DNA of 63,456 nt from Anaerolineales bacterium (GTDB lineage Bacteria > Chloroflexota > Anaerolineae > Anaerolineales > UBA11858). The notes below the pieces were generated by a model. The model was not told the origin of the DNA, ran no database searches, and saw only the letters and a list, made by a program, of their open reading frames with translations. The stretch spans positions 1-63,456 of the forward strand of contig JANTFT010000001.1 in NCBI GenBank assembly GCA_024763275.1, written 5' to 3'. The translations under genes and the position numbers were made by a program. This document shows, one piece after another, positions 25,518-32,566 of this stretch. Position 1 is the stretch's first letter; each line of letters begins with the position of its first letter.

Positions 25518-26798
25518 TCACACCGGTAAATCATTATAAAAAGCTTGTCCAGCTTTGCCCTTCATATATTTCTCAACGATATTAACAGCTCGTGATACCC
25601 CATCCTCACCTTGTATACCCTCACTGATAACCTTGGCTCGCTTTCCCATATCCTCATTATTCAGAGCTGCAATAATAGCAGCAGCAAGCCCACCCGCTGA
25701 CAGGTTTTTTATGGGAATTGGCCTGGGTCCAGCTCCCAGTGCGTATACACGACGGCCCCAGAATGGTTGATCACTTGTGAAGGGCAGAACGATATTTGGT
25801 ACTCCAGCCAGTAATCCCTTCCCGGTTGTGCCAGCTCCGCCATGGTGGATGACTACTGCAGACCGCTTAAAGAGCCAGTCATATGGAACATAATCAGCCT
25901 GGAAAACAGCCTGAGAAGAATCTCTGATTTTGTGCCTGGCTCCTACGATTATCCCTCGCTGTTTGCTGAGTGACAAAGCTTCCAGCACCTTTTTGTAAAT
26001 TCCTTCCAGGTTTCGTGTAACAATACTTCCAAAGACAATAGAGATTGGTGGTGGACCTGAGTTGATGAAGTTCAACAAATCTTTTTCAGGAATCCAATCC
26101 CCATGATCTTCTGAGAACCAGTATCCTGTGATATACGCTTCATCGCGCCAATCCCCGGGTCGCGGGACTACGTGTGAACTGAACCCGTACAGGATAGGTG
26201 TTTGCCATTCATTCCGCCCATCAAAAGGCCAGCTTGTCAGTGGAGGTAATCCGGGATTTTTTCTTCGAACTCTCTTATATAATAATCGACTTCCCTGCCT
26301 AAAAGTTTGGGTTACTATATCGTGAGTAATTCGCCTATATAAACCCCCCAACGGGATGTCAGGAAAAGTTGGAGCTGGAAATTCAGCTGTGCTCGAAAAG
26401 ACGGGGAAAAGTTGTGCTGAGATATCAGGAACGCCCATCTCTCGAGCTATTTCATGGCCCGCGGAGGTGAAGAGAAAAGAATGAATAATGATATCTGCGT
26501 CTTCACAAGCGGCCCGGGTTTCTTCAATCACCCTAACTGCCAACGGCAAAACAAACTTGGACATTGTGAGAATCATGCGACACTGGCTCTTGCCAGCTCC
26601 ATCCACGAAATCCTGAACGAGCTGTTGAGGTTCACCCGGCAGGCCAATAAAATCGATTTTGGAAGAGTCAACAAGAGAATGATAAACATTCGGCGCAGCC
26701 AAACAGACTTTATGCCCTGCGTGTATGAAACCCTGGGCGAGAGATATAAAAGGCTCTACATCTCCCCGGGACCCATAGGTCAAAAGGGTGATTTTCAT
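25518..26798 (-). CDS. GT1-family glycosyltransferase (sterol/macrolide glucosyltransferase-like)
   Basis: A 426-residue GT-B fold enzyme. The N-terminus (ITLLTYGSRGDVEPFISLAQGF) is the acceptor-domain signature of UDP-glucosyltransferases related to yeast sterol glucosyltransferase and bacterial macrolide or glycolipid transferases. The nucleotide-sugar site contains VFGSIV, YVPYDWLF, VIHHGGAGTTGKGLLAGVP and PFTSDQPFWGRRV. It would transfer a hexose from a UDP or TDP donor to a lipid or polyketide. Composition is AT-richer than the core genes, which suggests acquisition. It is first in the accessory region, on the same strand as the cassette-like genes. Confidence 0.88.
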   Translation of the reverse strand: MKITLLTYGSRGDVEPFISLAQGFIHAGHKVCLAAPNVYHSLVDSSKIDFIGLPGEPQQLVQDFVDGAGKSQCRMILTMSKFVLPLAVRVIEETRAACEDADIIIHSFLFTSAGHEIAREMGVPDISAQLFPVFSSTAEFPAPTFPDIPLGGLYRRITHDIVTQTFRQGSRLLYKRVRRKNPGLPPLTSWPFDGRNEWQTPILYGFSSHVVPRPGDWRDEAYITGYWFSEDHGDWIPEKDLLNFINSGPPPISIVFGSIVTRNLEGIYKKVLEALSLSKQRGIIVGARHKIRDSSQAVFQADYVPYDWLFKRSAVVIHHGGAGTTGKGLLAGVPNIVLPFTSDQPFWGRRVYALGAGPRPIPIKNLSAGGLAAAIIAALNNEDMGKRAKVISEGIQGEDGVSRAVNIVEKYMKGKAGQAFYNDLPV

Positions 26799-26912
26799 GC
26801 ATTGTGTCCTGAACTGGAATTCTTTTCGTTGACTTCTTATCAGGGACTTGGCCCACCTAACGTGGGAGTAAGCCGCCTGCCGTGTTTGCGATTACACCAC
26901 TGTTTCAGTATA

Positions 26913-26982
26913 GCCTAACTTTGTAAATTCCGCGCCGTCTTACCTGCCGCCAAAGGCGGGTCGGCTTAACGCGGGGTTGGGT
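26913..26982 (-). other. possible attC-like site
   Basis: On the minus strand ACCCAAC (matches RYYYAAC), a GC-rich imperfect palindrome (CCGCG/CGCGG and CCGCC/GGCGG arms), then GTTAGGC (matches GTTRRRY). It lies between the stop of the gene at 27013 and the glycosyltransferase. Weaker than the sites at 27994 and 30498. Confidence 0.3.
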
Positions 26983-27012
26983 TGCCTTCATTCATATTGC
27001 GAGAACAAATTA

Positions 27013-27651
27013 TTAACTAATCTGGTTCTCTTCGGCATCTCTTTTCCATGCGTCTCGCATTACGGGGTTGAGTTGCAAATAAGCATCCACTCTTTCTTTG
27101 GGAACTGTGTTTAGGGGACAAGAAAAATTGACACATTGAGAGCAAGTATCTTTACGTAAAGTCCAAAAGAACATCACTGCCGCCCAAAAAGCAATCAAAG
27201 CAAAAAGATATTGACCGCTCACCAACATAAAGGGAAATGGATAGCCGATAAGAATTAAAAAACCGATGAATAACTGTATTCTCTCCGAACGATTCATCGG
27301 TTGGGGCGCGTACTTCCATAATTTATAAACGCCGTAATTGGCAATGCAATGGAGCGTTTTATCCTCTTCGGCATAGTAGGGGCAATGGCGGCAAAGAATA
27401 TAACTTTCCCAGACATAGAAAAAGAACATGCTAAACGCGAACCAGCCCAATAAATACCATCCCCAGCCCCCTAAGATAACCCCAATGAATGAAGGTAGAG
27501 CAAACATGATAAAAAGTCCCATAAAATGAATTAAATCGCCCCGGTTAAAACGACATTTCAAATTGTCGGCAAGCGCACAACCGACACATTCAGATTCCGG
27601 TTGCCAAGTGCAAATTTTATACGGGTTTTTATCTTTTTTTTGTGCAGACAT
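27013..27651 (-). CDS. membrane protein with three cysteine clusters, function unknown
   Basis: A 212-residue protein not assigned to a family. Cys residues at about 14, 22, 25 and 33 (ECVGCALADNLKC) precede two membrane helices. A central loop has CRHCPYYAEEDKTLHC. Two more helices follow, then a C-terminal cluster TCSQCVNFSCPLN. The spacing suggests metal or iron-sulfur binding on one face of the membrane, perhaps as a redox or electron-transfer partner. This is inference only. Composition is AT-rich, and it lies in the accessory region. Confidence 0.65.
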   Translation of the reverse strand: MSAQKKDKNPYKICTWQPESECVGCALADNLKCRFNRGDLIHFMGLFIMFALPSFIGVILGGWGWYLLGWFAFSMFFFYVWESYILCRHCPYYAEEDKTLHCIANYGVYKLWKYAPQPMNRSERIQLFIGFLILIGYPFPFMLVSGQYLFALIAFWAAVMFFWTLRKDTCSQCVNFSCPLNTVPKERVDAYLQLNPVMRDAWKRDAEENQIS

Positions 27652-27736
27652 GGGAAAATCCTAAAGGTGTGGAAGGAAGAAACCCGTAGGTTGAACTATT
27701 AAGTTCAATCTGCGTTATTAAAGCAAGAGCCTTTCT

Positions 27737-27996
27737 CTATTCTAGTCCCTTTTTGAACTCTTTTGCAAGTCTCCCGCCCACTTTGGCGAGAGCGACCACG
27801 TTCTCATCTTCTATGATGCGCACACCATGACCACTGCGATCCGCGCCTAAAACTTCAATCGCCTCGCGGACGTTTTCCGCGCCGCCCCATTCTCCAGCGT
27901 GGACGGTGATTTTCAATCCCGATTCTTTTGCTTCGCGAAAGATCGGCGCAAAAGGTTTGTCTGAAAACTCGGCTTCATTACCGGCAATATCCAATC
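27737..27996 (-). pseudogene. adenosine deaminase internal fragment
   Basis: About 85 codons (LDIAGNEAEF, PFAPIFREAKESGLKITVHAGE, REAIEVLGADRSGHGVR) match the middle of adenosine deaminase, including the catalytic HAGE and the SGHGVR segment. The first 190 residues and the last 100 are missing. Homology begins exactly at the end of an attC-like site (27994-28000), so the gene was probably truncated by the cassette cluster. Confidence 0.75.
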
Positions 27997-28056
27997 TGAC
28001 GGACTGAGCTCAGCCGGGCCGCCAGGCGCGGCGTCGGCTGAAGCGGCGGGTTAGGC
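27994..28056 (-). other. attC-like recombination site
   Basis: On the minus strand it begins GCCTAAC (28056-28050), has arms CTTCAGCCG and CGGCTGAGC around a GC-rich centre and ends GTCAGAT. Both halves resemble the site at 30498-30588 (GCTTCAGC... and GCTGAGCTCA...). It lies 60 bp after the stop of the membrane-protein gene at 28117. Confidence 0.55.
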
Positions 28057-28116
28057 GGGCTTTGGCCGTGTTGAAAATACCTTGCCACTGGTTCGTCGCC
28101 ACATAACCTCACCGAC

Positions 28117-28950
28117 CTATATCTTGATCGAAGGTCCAAACACCAGCGCATACAATATGACTGCAACAACCCCAGCCACAATCCACTGCCAAGCGCGTTC
28201 AATTCGTAGTGGCTCTTCCCCTGTTGCCCGATCTCGTTTCATTAACGACGTTTCCCAGACCAATCCAGATGTTCCGCCAAAACTTGCAGCAACTGCTGAG
28301 GTTACGACGATTACCCATCCTTGTGGATTGAATAACCCGATCAATAGGGATACCAGCCCACCGGTCAGGTAGCTTGTCAGTGTTAATTTCTGAGCACGCC
28401 GGATTCTCTCTATCCCGCTCCCGCCATTAAACCCTTCCATGCCCTGTACACTCTTTCCCATCGCCACTCTATACCCGACTAACCCTATAACCGTCGCTCC
28501 CACTCGCCACAGCCATTCAGGTCGCAGGTTGTACAACACCCCATCTCGACTTGTGCCAAAGTCTCCCAAGCCCGACACGCCGGAAAACAGCAAGTACCCT
28601 GTCGCTGTCATCCAACCGATGCTCCCGAGTAACCAGACCAGCAGCTTCGTTGGCGACGGCGCCTGACGTATTTGACCTAACGCATAGAATGCCACGACCC
28701 CCACTAGCAAACTGACCAGCGGGCCTGCCAGTGCTACCAACCGTATTGCTAGATCCCCTATACTCTGGTAATCGCAATCCACATAGAAAGCACCCAACTC
28801 TCGTACCCTCCCCCCCAACATAGTGCAAGCCAGTGCATGCCCTGCATACTCGTGCAATGCTACGCCGAAGATGTAGGCTATACTCGCTATCCCTGCAACC
28901 GTCGCGATATCGATCGGTAAATCTGAAGTCTCTTGAAGGTCAGTGGTCAT
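28117..28950 (-). CDS. integral membrane protein with HEYAGH motif (M50-like?)
   Basis: A 277-residue protein with about seven membrane segments. The first helix holds ALHEYAGHALAC (His33, Glu34, His38), which resembles the HExGH of site-2 and M50-type membrane metallopeptidases but has one extra residue (HExxxH). A second metal ligand is not clear; a YDLRPEW-like segment (YNLRPEWLW) is present. It could be a divergent peptidase or an inactive relative. A ribosome-binding site AAGGAAG precedes the ATG by 4 nt. It is followed by an attC-like site, as expected of a gene cassette. Confidence 0.6.
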   Translation of the reverse strand: MTTDLQETSDLPIDIATVAGIASIAYIFGVALHEYAGHALACTMLGGRVRELGAFYVDCDYQSIGDLAIRLVALAGPLVSLLVGVVAFYALGQIRQAPSPTKLLVWLLGSIGWMTATGYLLFSGVSGLGDFGTSRDGVLYNLRPEWLWRVGATVIGLVGYRVAMGKSVQGMEGFNGGSGIERIRRAQKLTLTSYLTGGLVSLLIGLFNPQGWVIVVTSAVAASFGGTSGLVWETSLMKRDRATGEEPLRIERAWQWIVAGVVAVILYALVFGPSIKI

Positions 28951-29062
28951 GCATCTTCCTTTGCTAAAAAGGCCTTATAACGGTCGGCTGCAACCCGTGT
29001 TAGTCGGCCCGCCCGTACAGCTCCGTTCTCTATGACGCCGCCTCTGTCACTGTGCCTGCGCT

Positions 29063-29554
29063 TCATTCCTGCGGGAGTATCCGAGATGGCGCAGACGCCG
29101 TCACTCCAGCCACTGCATCGGGTCGTTCCAATTCTCCGGCTCTCCTACTATCTACTCTCGCTGTATCCGCCACGAAATTATTGATGGATACAAGCATGTT
29201 TTCAATTTCGGGATAACCACTGAAACCGTAAGAGAAAGAGGAAGGGAACCTGACCATCATCCTTTCCGGCACATCTCCCATATTCATCATAAGGAATTCT
29301 GCCCAGACCCAGGCTGTGCCCATTTTGTCCAGATCAGTTTCCTCAAGGACCTCAATGACAACCTTTTCGTCCACCATCTTGACTTTTGTGTCAATGGTCT
29401 CCAATTCCGGGTTAGACCCTGGCGGCATTTGAGGAGGGGCGATATCAACCAGCGCAGGGCGAATGGCAAGCACGGCTGCCAGATCGAGCGCCAACAGAGC
29501 AGCACACATTTGGATTACTTTAATGGAAGCGGACCGGGAAAATTTGTAACGCAT
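29063..29554 (-). CDS. hypothetical exported protein
   Basis: A 163-residue protein of unknown family. The N-terminus (SIKVIQMCAALLALDLAAVLAI) is a signal anchor. The mature part (TKVKMVDEKVVIEVLEE, FLMMNMGDVPERMMVRFP) looks like one beta-sandwich. The Arg/Ala-rich C-terminus may mean that a longer ancestral protein was truncated. The ribosome-binding site AAGGAGGG lies 5 nt before the ATG. It is preceded by a 313-bp gene-free leader. Confidence 0.5.
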   Translation of the reverse strand: MRYKFSRSASIKVIQMCAALLALDLAAVLAIRPALVDIAPPQMPPGSNPELETIDTKVKMVDEKVVIEVLEETDLDKMGTAWVWAEFLMMNMGDVPERMMVRFPSSFSYGFSGYPEIENMLVSINNFVADTARVDSRRAGELERPDAVAGVTASAPSRILPQE

Positions 29555-29867
29555 CGCTGCCCTCCTTGATGAAGATTCCTTGAAAGTTATCTCTGGAGCG
29601 TTACGTTTGTTTTGGCTGGAGAACCAGCCGACCTCTCAGCTGCTGGCCAGCGAAATAAAAATCCACCTATCAATTATTCTACACCAGCTCGCCTCCTTTA
29701 ACCTTCAAAGTTGCACTTATTAGTTGAATCTAGCAATACATATTATTGAAGGCAAACGTAAGAGTTCACCCGCAGCCGGGTTTTCTTTTAATGATTATAG
29801 AACCGAAACTGATAAAGGGGGAAACCTTCAAAAGCCGGACGTGGCAGGCTATCGGGTGGAGCGAGGG
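29555..29867. other. intergenic leader between toxin gene and exported-protein gene
   Basis: Gene-free 313 bp. On the minus strand it contains a TATAAT in the region 29794-29802 that could drive the gene at 29063. A short GC hairpin followed by TTTTCTTTT on the plus strand at about 29769-29791 could be a weak terminator. A degenerate attC-like left half adjoins the toxin stop codon. Confidence 0.3.
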
Positions 29868-29873
29868 TTAGTT
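29816..29873 (-). other. degenerate attC-like site
   Basis: On the minus strand the MazF stop codon sits inside ACTAACCCTCGCTCC, followed by ACCCGA and, later, TCCGGCTTTTGAAG. The left half resembles that of the 27994-28056 site. The right core is not a match to GTTRRRY, so the site is decayed or false. Confidence 0.3.
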
Positions 29874-30206
29874 TGAGATGATCTCGTTAAGCCCTTCTAC
29901 GATAATTTCCAATTCCTCGGAATCAACCCGTCCAATCTTCTTGTCAAGCCGAGAAGTTGATATCGTCCTGACCCGACTGATCTTCACCCAAGACTGTTTT
30001 GGGAGATCCCCGCTTCTCAGTTGATGGGTTAATGGAAAACCAGCCCTTTGAGGCTGGCTTGTTATGGCCATGGCTATGACTGTTCCGGACTTATTATTAA
30101 AAACATCATGGCTGATAATCACAACTGGCCTAAATCCAGCTTGTTCATGGCCTTTTGTGGGATTCAAATCAGCCCAATATATGTCCCCCCTTAATATTCT
30201 GGCCAT
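29868..30206 (-). CDS. mazF: MazF/PemK-family endoribonuclease toxin
   Basis: A 112-residue toxin with the family start ILRGDIYWADLNPTKGHEQAGFRPVVIIS, the SGTVIAMAITS strand and the QSWVKISRVRTISTSRL segment. The loop Arg and Ser/Thr residues for RNA cleavage are present. It overlaps the antitoxin gene by 16 nt, the usual type II toxin-antitoxin layout, and is probably repressed together with it. It belongs to the cassette-like cluster; toxin-antitoxin cassettes are known to stabilise integron arrays. Confidence 0.92.
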   Translation of the reverse strand: MARILRGDIYWADLNPTKGHEQAGFRPVVIISHDVFNNKSGTVIAMAITSQPQRAGFPLTHQLRSGDLPKQSWVKISRVRTISTSRLDKKIGRVDSEELEIIVEGLNEIISN

Positions 30207-30433
30207 TCAGATAGATCCCCTAATAATCCTTCATCTGCTAACGATTGTTCATAAGCAGGGTCGAGTTTTGCAGATTCCTCGGCCAATCGTGACTTTTCTA
30301 CTTTGACCATGCGTTCAATTATGGCATCCTCAACAGCGCTGCTCCTGCTAGGATATTTTCCTTCAGAGACAAGGCGATCTAATTTTATGATCAGATCCTT
30401 TTCTATAGTTACTGCCACTTTTTGTTTAGGCAT
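30191..30433 (-). CDS. ribbon-helix-helix antitoxin (CopG/MazE-like)
   Basis: An 80-residue protein. Residues 1-45 (KVAVTIEKDLIIKLDRLVSEGKYPSRSSAVEDAI) form a ribbon-helix-helix DNA-binding domain. The acidic C-terminal half (LDPAYEQSLADEGLLGDLSEWPEY) would wrap the toxin. A palindromic operator overlaps the promoter upstream, so autorepression is likely. Confidence 0.88.
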   Translation of the reverse strand: MPKQKVAVTIEKDLIIKLDRLVSEGKYPSRSSAVEDAIIERMVKVEKSRLAEESAKLDPAYEQSLADEGLLGDLSEWPEY

Positions 30434-30446
30434 ATTGACTACATCC

Positions 30447-30485
30447 GGTATGACATATTATCATACCTTAGGCCAAATTTGTCAA
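30447..30485 (-). promoter_or_regulatory. toxin-antitoxin promoter with palindromic operator
   Basis: On the minus strand TTGACA (30485-30480), 17-bp spacer, GATAAT (30462-30457). The inverted repeat GGTATGA/TCATACC (30467-30461 and 30453-30447) covers the -10 box, a good site for the ribbon-helix-helix antitoxin. Confidence 0.8.
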
Positions 30486-30497
30486 ATATTGTATCGA

Positions 30498-30588
30498 CAA
30501 CTAACGACTTTGAGCTCAGCGGCCCGGCAACGCTATTGTCGGCCGATTTTCGCCCGCTGGCCGGGTCCGCTGAAGCGAGTTGTTAGGC
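30498..30588 (-). other. attC-like recombination site of the VOC cassette
   Basis: On the minus strand GCCTAAC (30588-30582) begins 5 nt after the VOC stop codon and is followed by AACTCGCTTCAGCGGACCCGG. After a central spacer comes CCGGGCCGCTGAGCTCAAAG, ending CGTTAGTTG (30506-30498). Arms are complementary (CAGCGG/CCGCTG, CCCGG/CCGGG). Length (91 bp) and position fit an integron attC. Confidence 0.65.
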
Positions 30589-30593
30589 GGCCA

Positions 30594-30980
30594 CTACAAA
30601 GCCTGATAGATCTGTATCAGGTTCCCGCAAGTATCATCGAACAAGGCAACTATTGCAGCTCCCACGTCAGTGGGCTCCATCTTGAACTCAACCCCAAGCT
30701 GCTTCAATCGCTCATACTCTCTCTGAACGTCATCGACAGCAAATGCGGCGGCGGCGATCCCCTGCTCGTATATCGAATCTTTGTATGATCTAGCCGCGGG
30801 GTTGTCGCTCGGCTCCAAAAGCAGCTCGGTACCATCGGGCTCTTCAGGTGAAACTACCGTCAACCACTTAAACTTTCCCACCGGAAAGTCCTGCTTCTTC
30901 TCGAAGCCCAGGACATCTGTGTAGAACTTAAAGGCCGATTCTTGATTGTCCACAAAGACACTCGTCAGGGTAATTCTCAT
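30594..30980 (-). CDS. VOC-family (glyoxalase/bleomycin-resistance-like) protein
   Basis: A 128-residue vicinal-oxygen-chelate protein with both beta-alpha-beta-beta-beta modules: LTSVFVDNQESAFKFYTDVLGFEKKQD, GTELLLEP, IAAAAFAVDDVQREYERLKQLGVEF and LFDDTCGNLIQIYQ. The metal-binding Glu in the last strand is replaced by Gln (LIQIYQ), so catalysis is uncertain. The gene is bounded by GTTAGGC 23 nt upstream of the start (31003-31009) and an attC-like site 5 nt after the stop, making it a complete integron-type gene cassette. Confidence 0.85.
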   Translation of the reverse strand: MRITLTSVFVDNQESAFKFYTDVLGFEKKQDFPVGKFKWLTVVSPEEPDGTELLLEPSDNPAARSYKDSIYEQGIAAAAFAVDDVQREYERLKQLGVEFKMEPTDVGAAIVALFDDTCGNLIQIYQAL

Positions 30981-31002
30981 CTGATCTTCTCCGTTGCAGG
31001 TT

Positions 31003-31009
31003 GCCTAAC
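31003..31009 (-). other. integron core-type site GTTAGGC
   Basis: On the minus strand GTTAGGC, a full match to the GTTRRRY core recombination site, lies 22 nt before the ATG of the VOC gene and marks the right limit of the cassette-like cluster. The region to its right shows no attC arms and no integrase. Confidence 0.5.
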
Positions 31010-31121
31010 TATCAATTATCCCTCAACTGCGCGCTAAAAGGATAAGATCTTATCCCGCAGCGCTGCTATCCCCCGGCCGCCCCCTCAACCTTCCCTCAAC
31101 CCTCCCCCCCAACCTTCCCCC

Positions 31122-31883
31122 CTACTTGGCCACCACGTACACCCGCGCCGTCCAGCTGCCGAAGGCGCCCCCGCAGGTCACCAGGGTCACCCGCTCATCC
31201 GACGAGGGGCCCAGGTAGCGCAGATGGGCGTTGAGCTCCTCGGCCGTCCGTGAGATGTAGGGGACCTGGACCACTTTCTTGACGGTGTACTTGAACTTTC
31301 CCCCGTTCTTGGTGTAGAGCACGATCTTGTCCCCCGGTTTGAGCTTCTTGAGGTTGACGAATACCCCCTCCCAGGCGTACCAGCCCATGTTGTAGTTGTG
31401 GCCCACCAGGACGATGTTGCTGCCTTCCCCGGGATTCTGGGAGGTCAGGGTCTGGCCGACCAGGTCCAGCCGGCTGCTGGTGGCGAACAGGGAGTCAGTG
31501 TCGTACTGGATGTTCCCGCTGGCGTCGCGGTACTGCCGCAGCGGCACCACCGCCCGGTCGACGTTGATGCTGGGAATCACCAGCCGGATCACCGGACCGC
31601 TGGGGATGGGTGTCGGGGTGGGTGTCGGCGTGGGGGTCGGCGTGTAGGGGCTGTTCACCAGGGAATAGAACACATCCCCCGGCGGGGGTGCGGTGCTGCG
31701 GATGGAGGCGATGCGCGGCAGAGGCAGGCTGACCTGTTGCGGAAAGAGCAGGTAGTTCCCTTCGGCCAGCTGGGGGGAGGACAACAGCGGCTTGAGGGAA
31801 ACCAGGGCAGCCCACAGTAGCAGCAGCCCTCCAGCGGTGAGGAGGATATTTGGCAGCCAGCGGTGGGGTTGAGTTCTTCGCAA
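31122..31883 (-). CDS. sortase-family transpeptidase
   Basis: A 253-residue membrane-anchored sortase: an N-terminal membrane helix (NILLTAGGLLLLWAALVSL), a Thr-Pro linker (PTPTPTPTPTP) and the catalytic beta-barrel starting RLVIPSINVDRAVV. The catalytic His is in IVLVGHNYN, Cys in VTLVTCGGA and Arg in WTARVYVV, all intact. It joins sorting-signal proteins to the envelope. The next gene upstream encodes a protein with a sorting-signal-like tail. The spacing between the two is 169 bp without other genes. Confidence 0.9.
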   Translation of the reverse strand: MRRTQPHRWLPNILLTAGGLLLLWAALVSLKPLLSSPQLAEGNYLLFPQQVSLPLPRIASIRSTAPPPGDVFYSLVNSPYTPTPTPTPTPTPIPSGPVIRLVIPSINVDRAVVPLRQYRDASGNIQYDTDSLFATSSRLDLVGQTLTSQNPGEGSNIVLVGHNYNMGWYAWEGVFVNLKKLKPGDKIVLYTKNGGKFKYTVKKVVQVPYISRTAEELNAHLRYLGPSSDERVTLVTCGGAFGSWTARVYVVAK

Positions 31884-32052
31884 GGGAAATCTCTAGCTTA
31901 TGATTTCAGGGCATCTGTCGGCAGACAGGGATCGATCCCTTTAGCACAGGACCCTGCTGGGAACAGGGTAACCTGCCCCACAGGGCCCGGCATGTTAAAG
32001 GTATGGGCTGTCCGCGCCAGGCACGACCCGGCGGGGACAGGATTATCAGATC

Positions 32053-32484
32053 TCAGGCAGCCGCGGTGGCTCTCTTGCGGCGGAGCAGCAGACCGGCTGC
32101 TACCAGCCCGGCTCCCAGCAGGGCGATCCCGCCGACAACATAGGGAGTCCCTATCCCCACGCCCGTCGAGGGAGGATATCCGGCGTAATCGTAGGTGGCT
32201 GTGACCCGGCAGTCATCCGCGCTGTAAAAGGTGACCACATGGTAGCGGTAGGATGCGGGGAACAACTGGTAGAGGTCTCCGCCGCTGTAGATGGCGCAGA
32301 TCTGATCGTCGATCACGCTCTGCAGCTGGGTGTCATCGCTGCAGGCCCAGGGATCGGTCAGAGTACCGGTCCCGCCCGTGGTGACGCTGGTGCTGCAGTA
32401 GAATGTACCAGCAGCGTTGACCGCGCCAGGGATCAGTAGGGCAGCCATGATAGCAAGAATAGCGATTAAGCGTAGTTTTTTCAT
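32053..32484 (-). CDS. exported protein with sortase-type sorting signal (PPSTG)
   Basis: A 143-residue protein from the ATG at 32484, chosen because GGAGAG lies 8 nt upstream and it begins a clean signal peptide (KKLRLIAILAIMAALLIPGAVNA). The mature part has three or four Cys residues (FYCSTSV, PWACSDD, QICAIY, DDCRV), probably in disulfides. The C-terminus reads YPPSTGVGIG, a hydrophobic helix and RRKRATAAA, the layout of an LPxTG-type sorting signal with PPSTG as the motif. It is adjacent to the sortase gene and is the likely substrate. Confidence 0.75.
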   Translation of the reverse strand: MKKLRLIAILAIMAALLIPGAVNAAGTFYCSTSVTTGGTGTLTDPWACSDDTQLQSVIDDQICAIYSGGDLYQLFPASYRYHVVTFYSADDCRVTATYDYAGYPPSTGVGIGTPYVVGGIALLGAGLVAAGLLLRRKRATAAA

Positions 32485-32516
32485 CCCTGCACTCTCCTTT
32501 TGGTTCAATCATCATG

Positions 32517-32522
32517 ATTATA
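32517..32522 (-). promoter_or_regulatory. -10 box upstream of the sortase substrate
   Basis: A perfect TATAAT on the minus strand, 33 nt before the start codon of the sorted protein. The -35 region is poorly conserved. Confidence 0.5.
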
Positions 32523-32566
32523 GCGTTTTTTTCATAAAAAAACACTCAACAACCCTGCAAGGTGGC

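Noticed and set aside
28950-29010. GACTAAC ... CAGCCGACC ... GTTATAA as a further attC between the HEYAGH and exported-protein genes
   Set aside because: Only a left-half-like sequence is visible and no matching right arm; too weak to list as a site.
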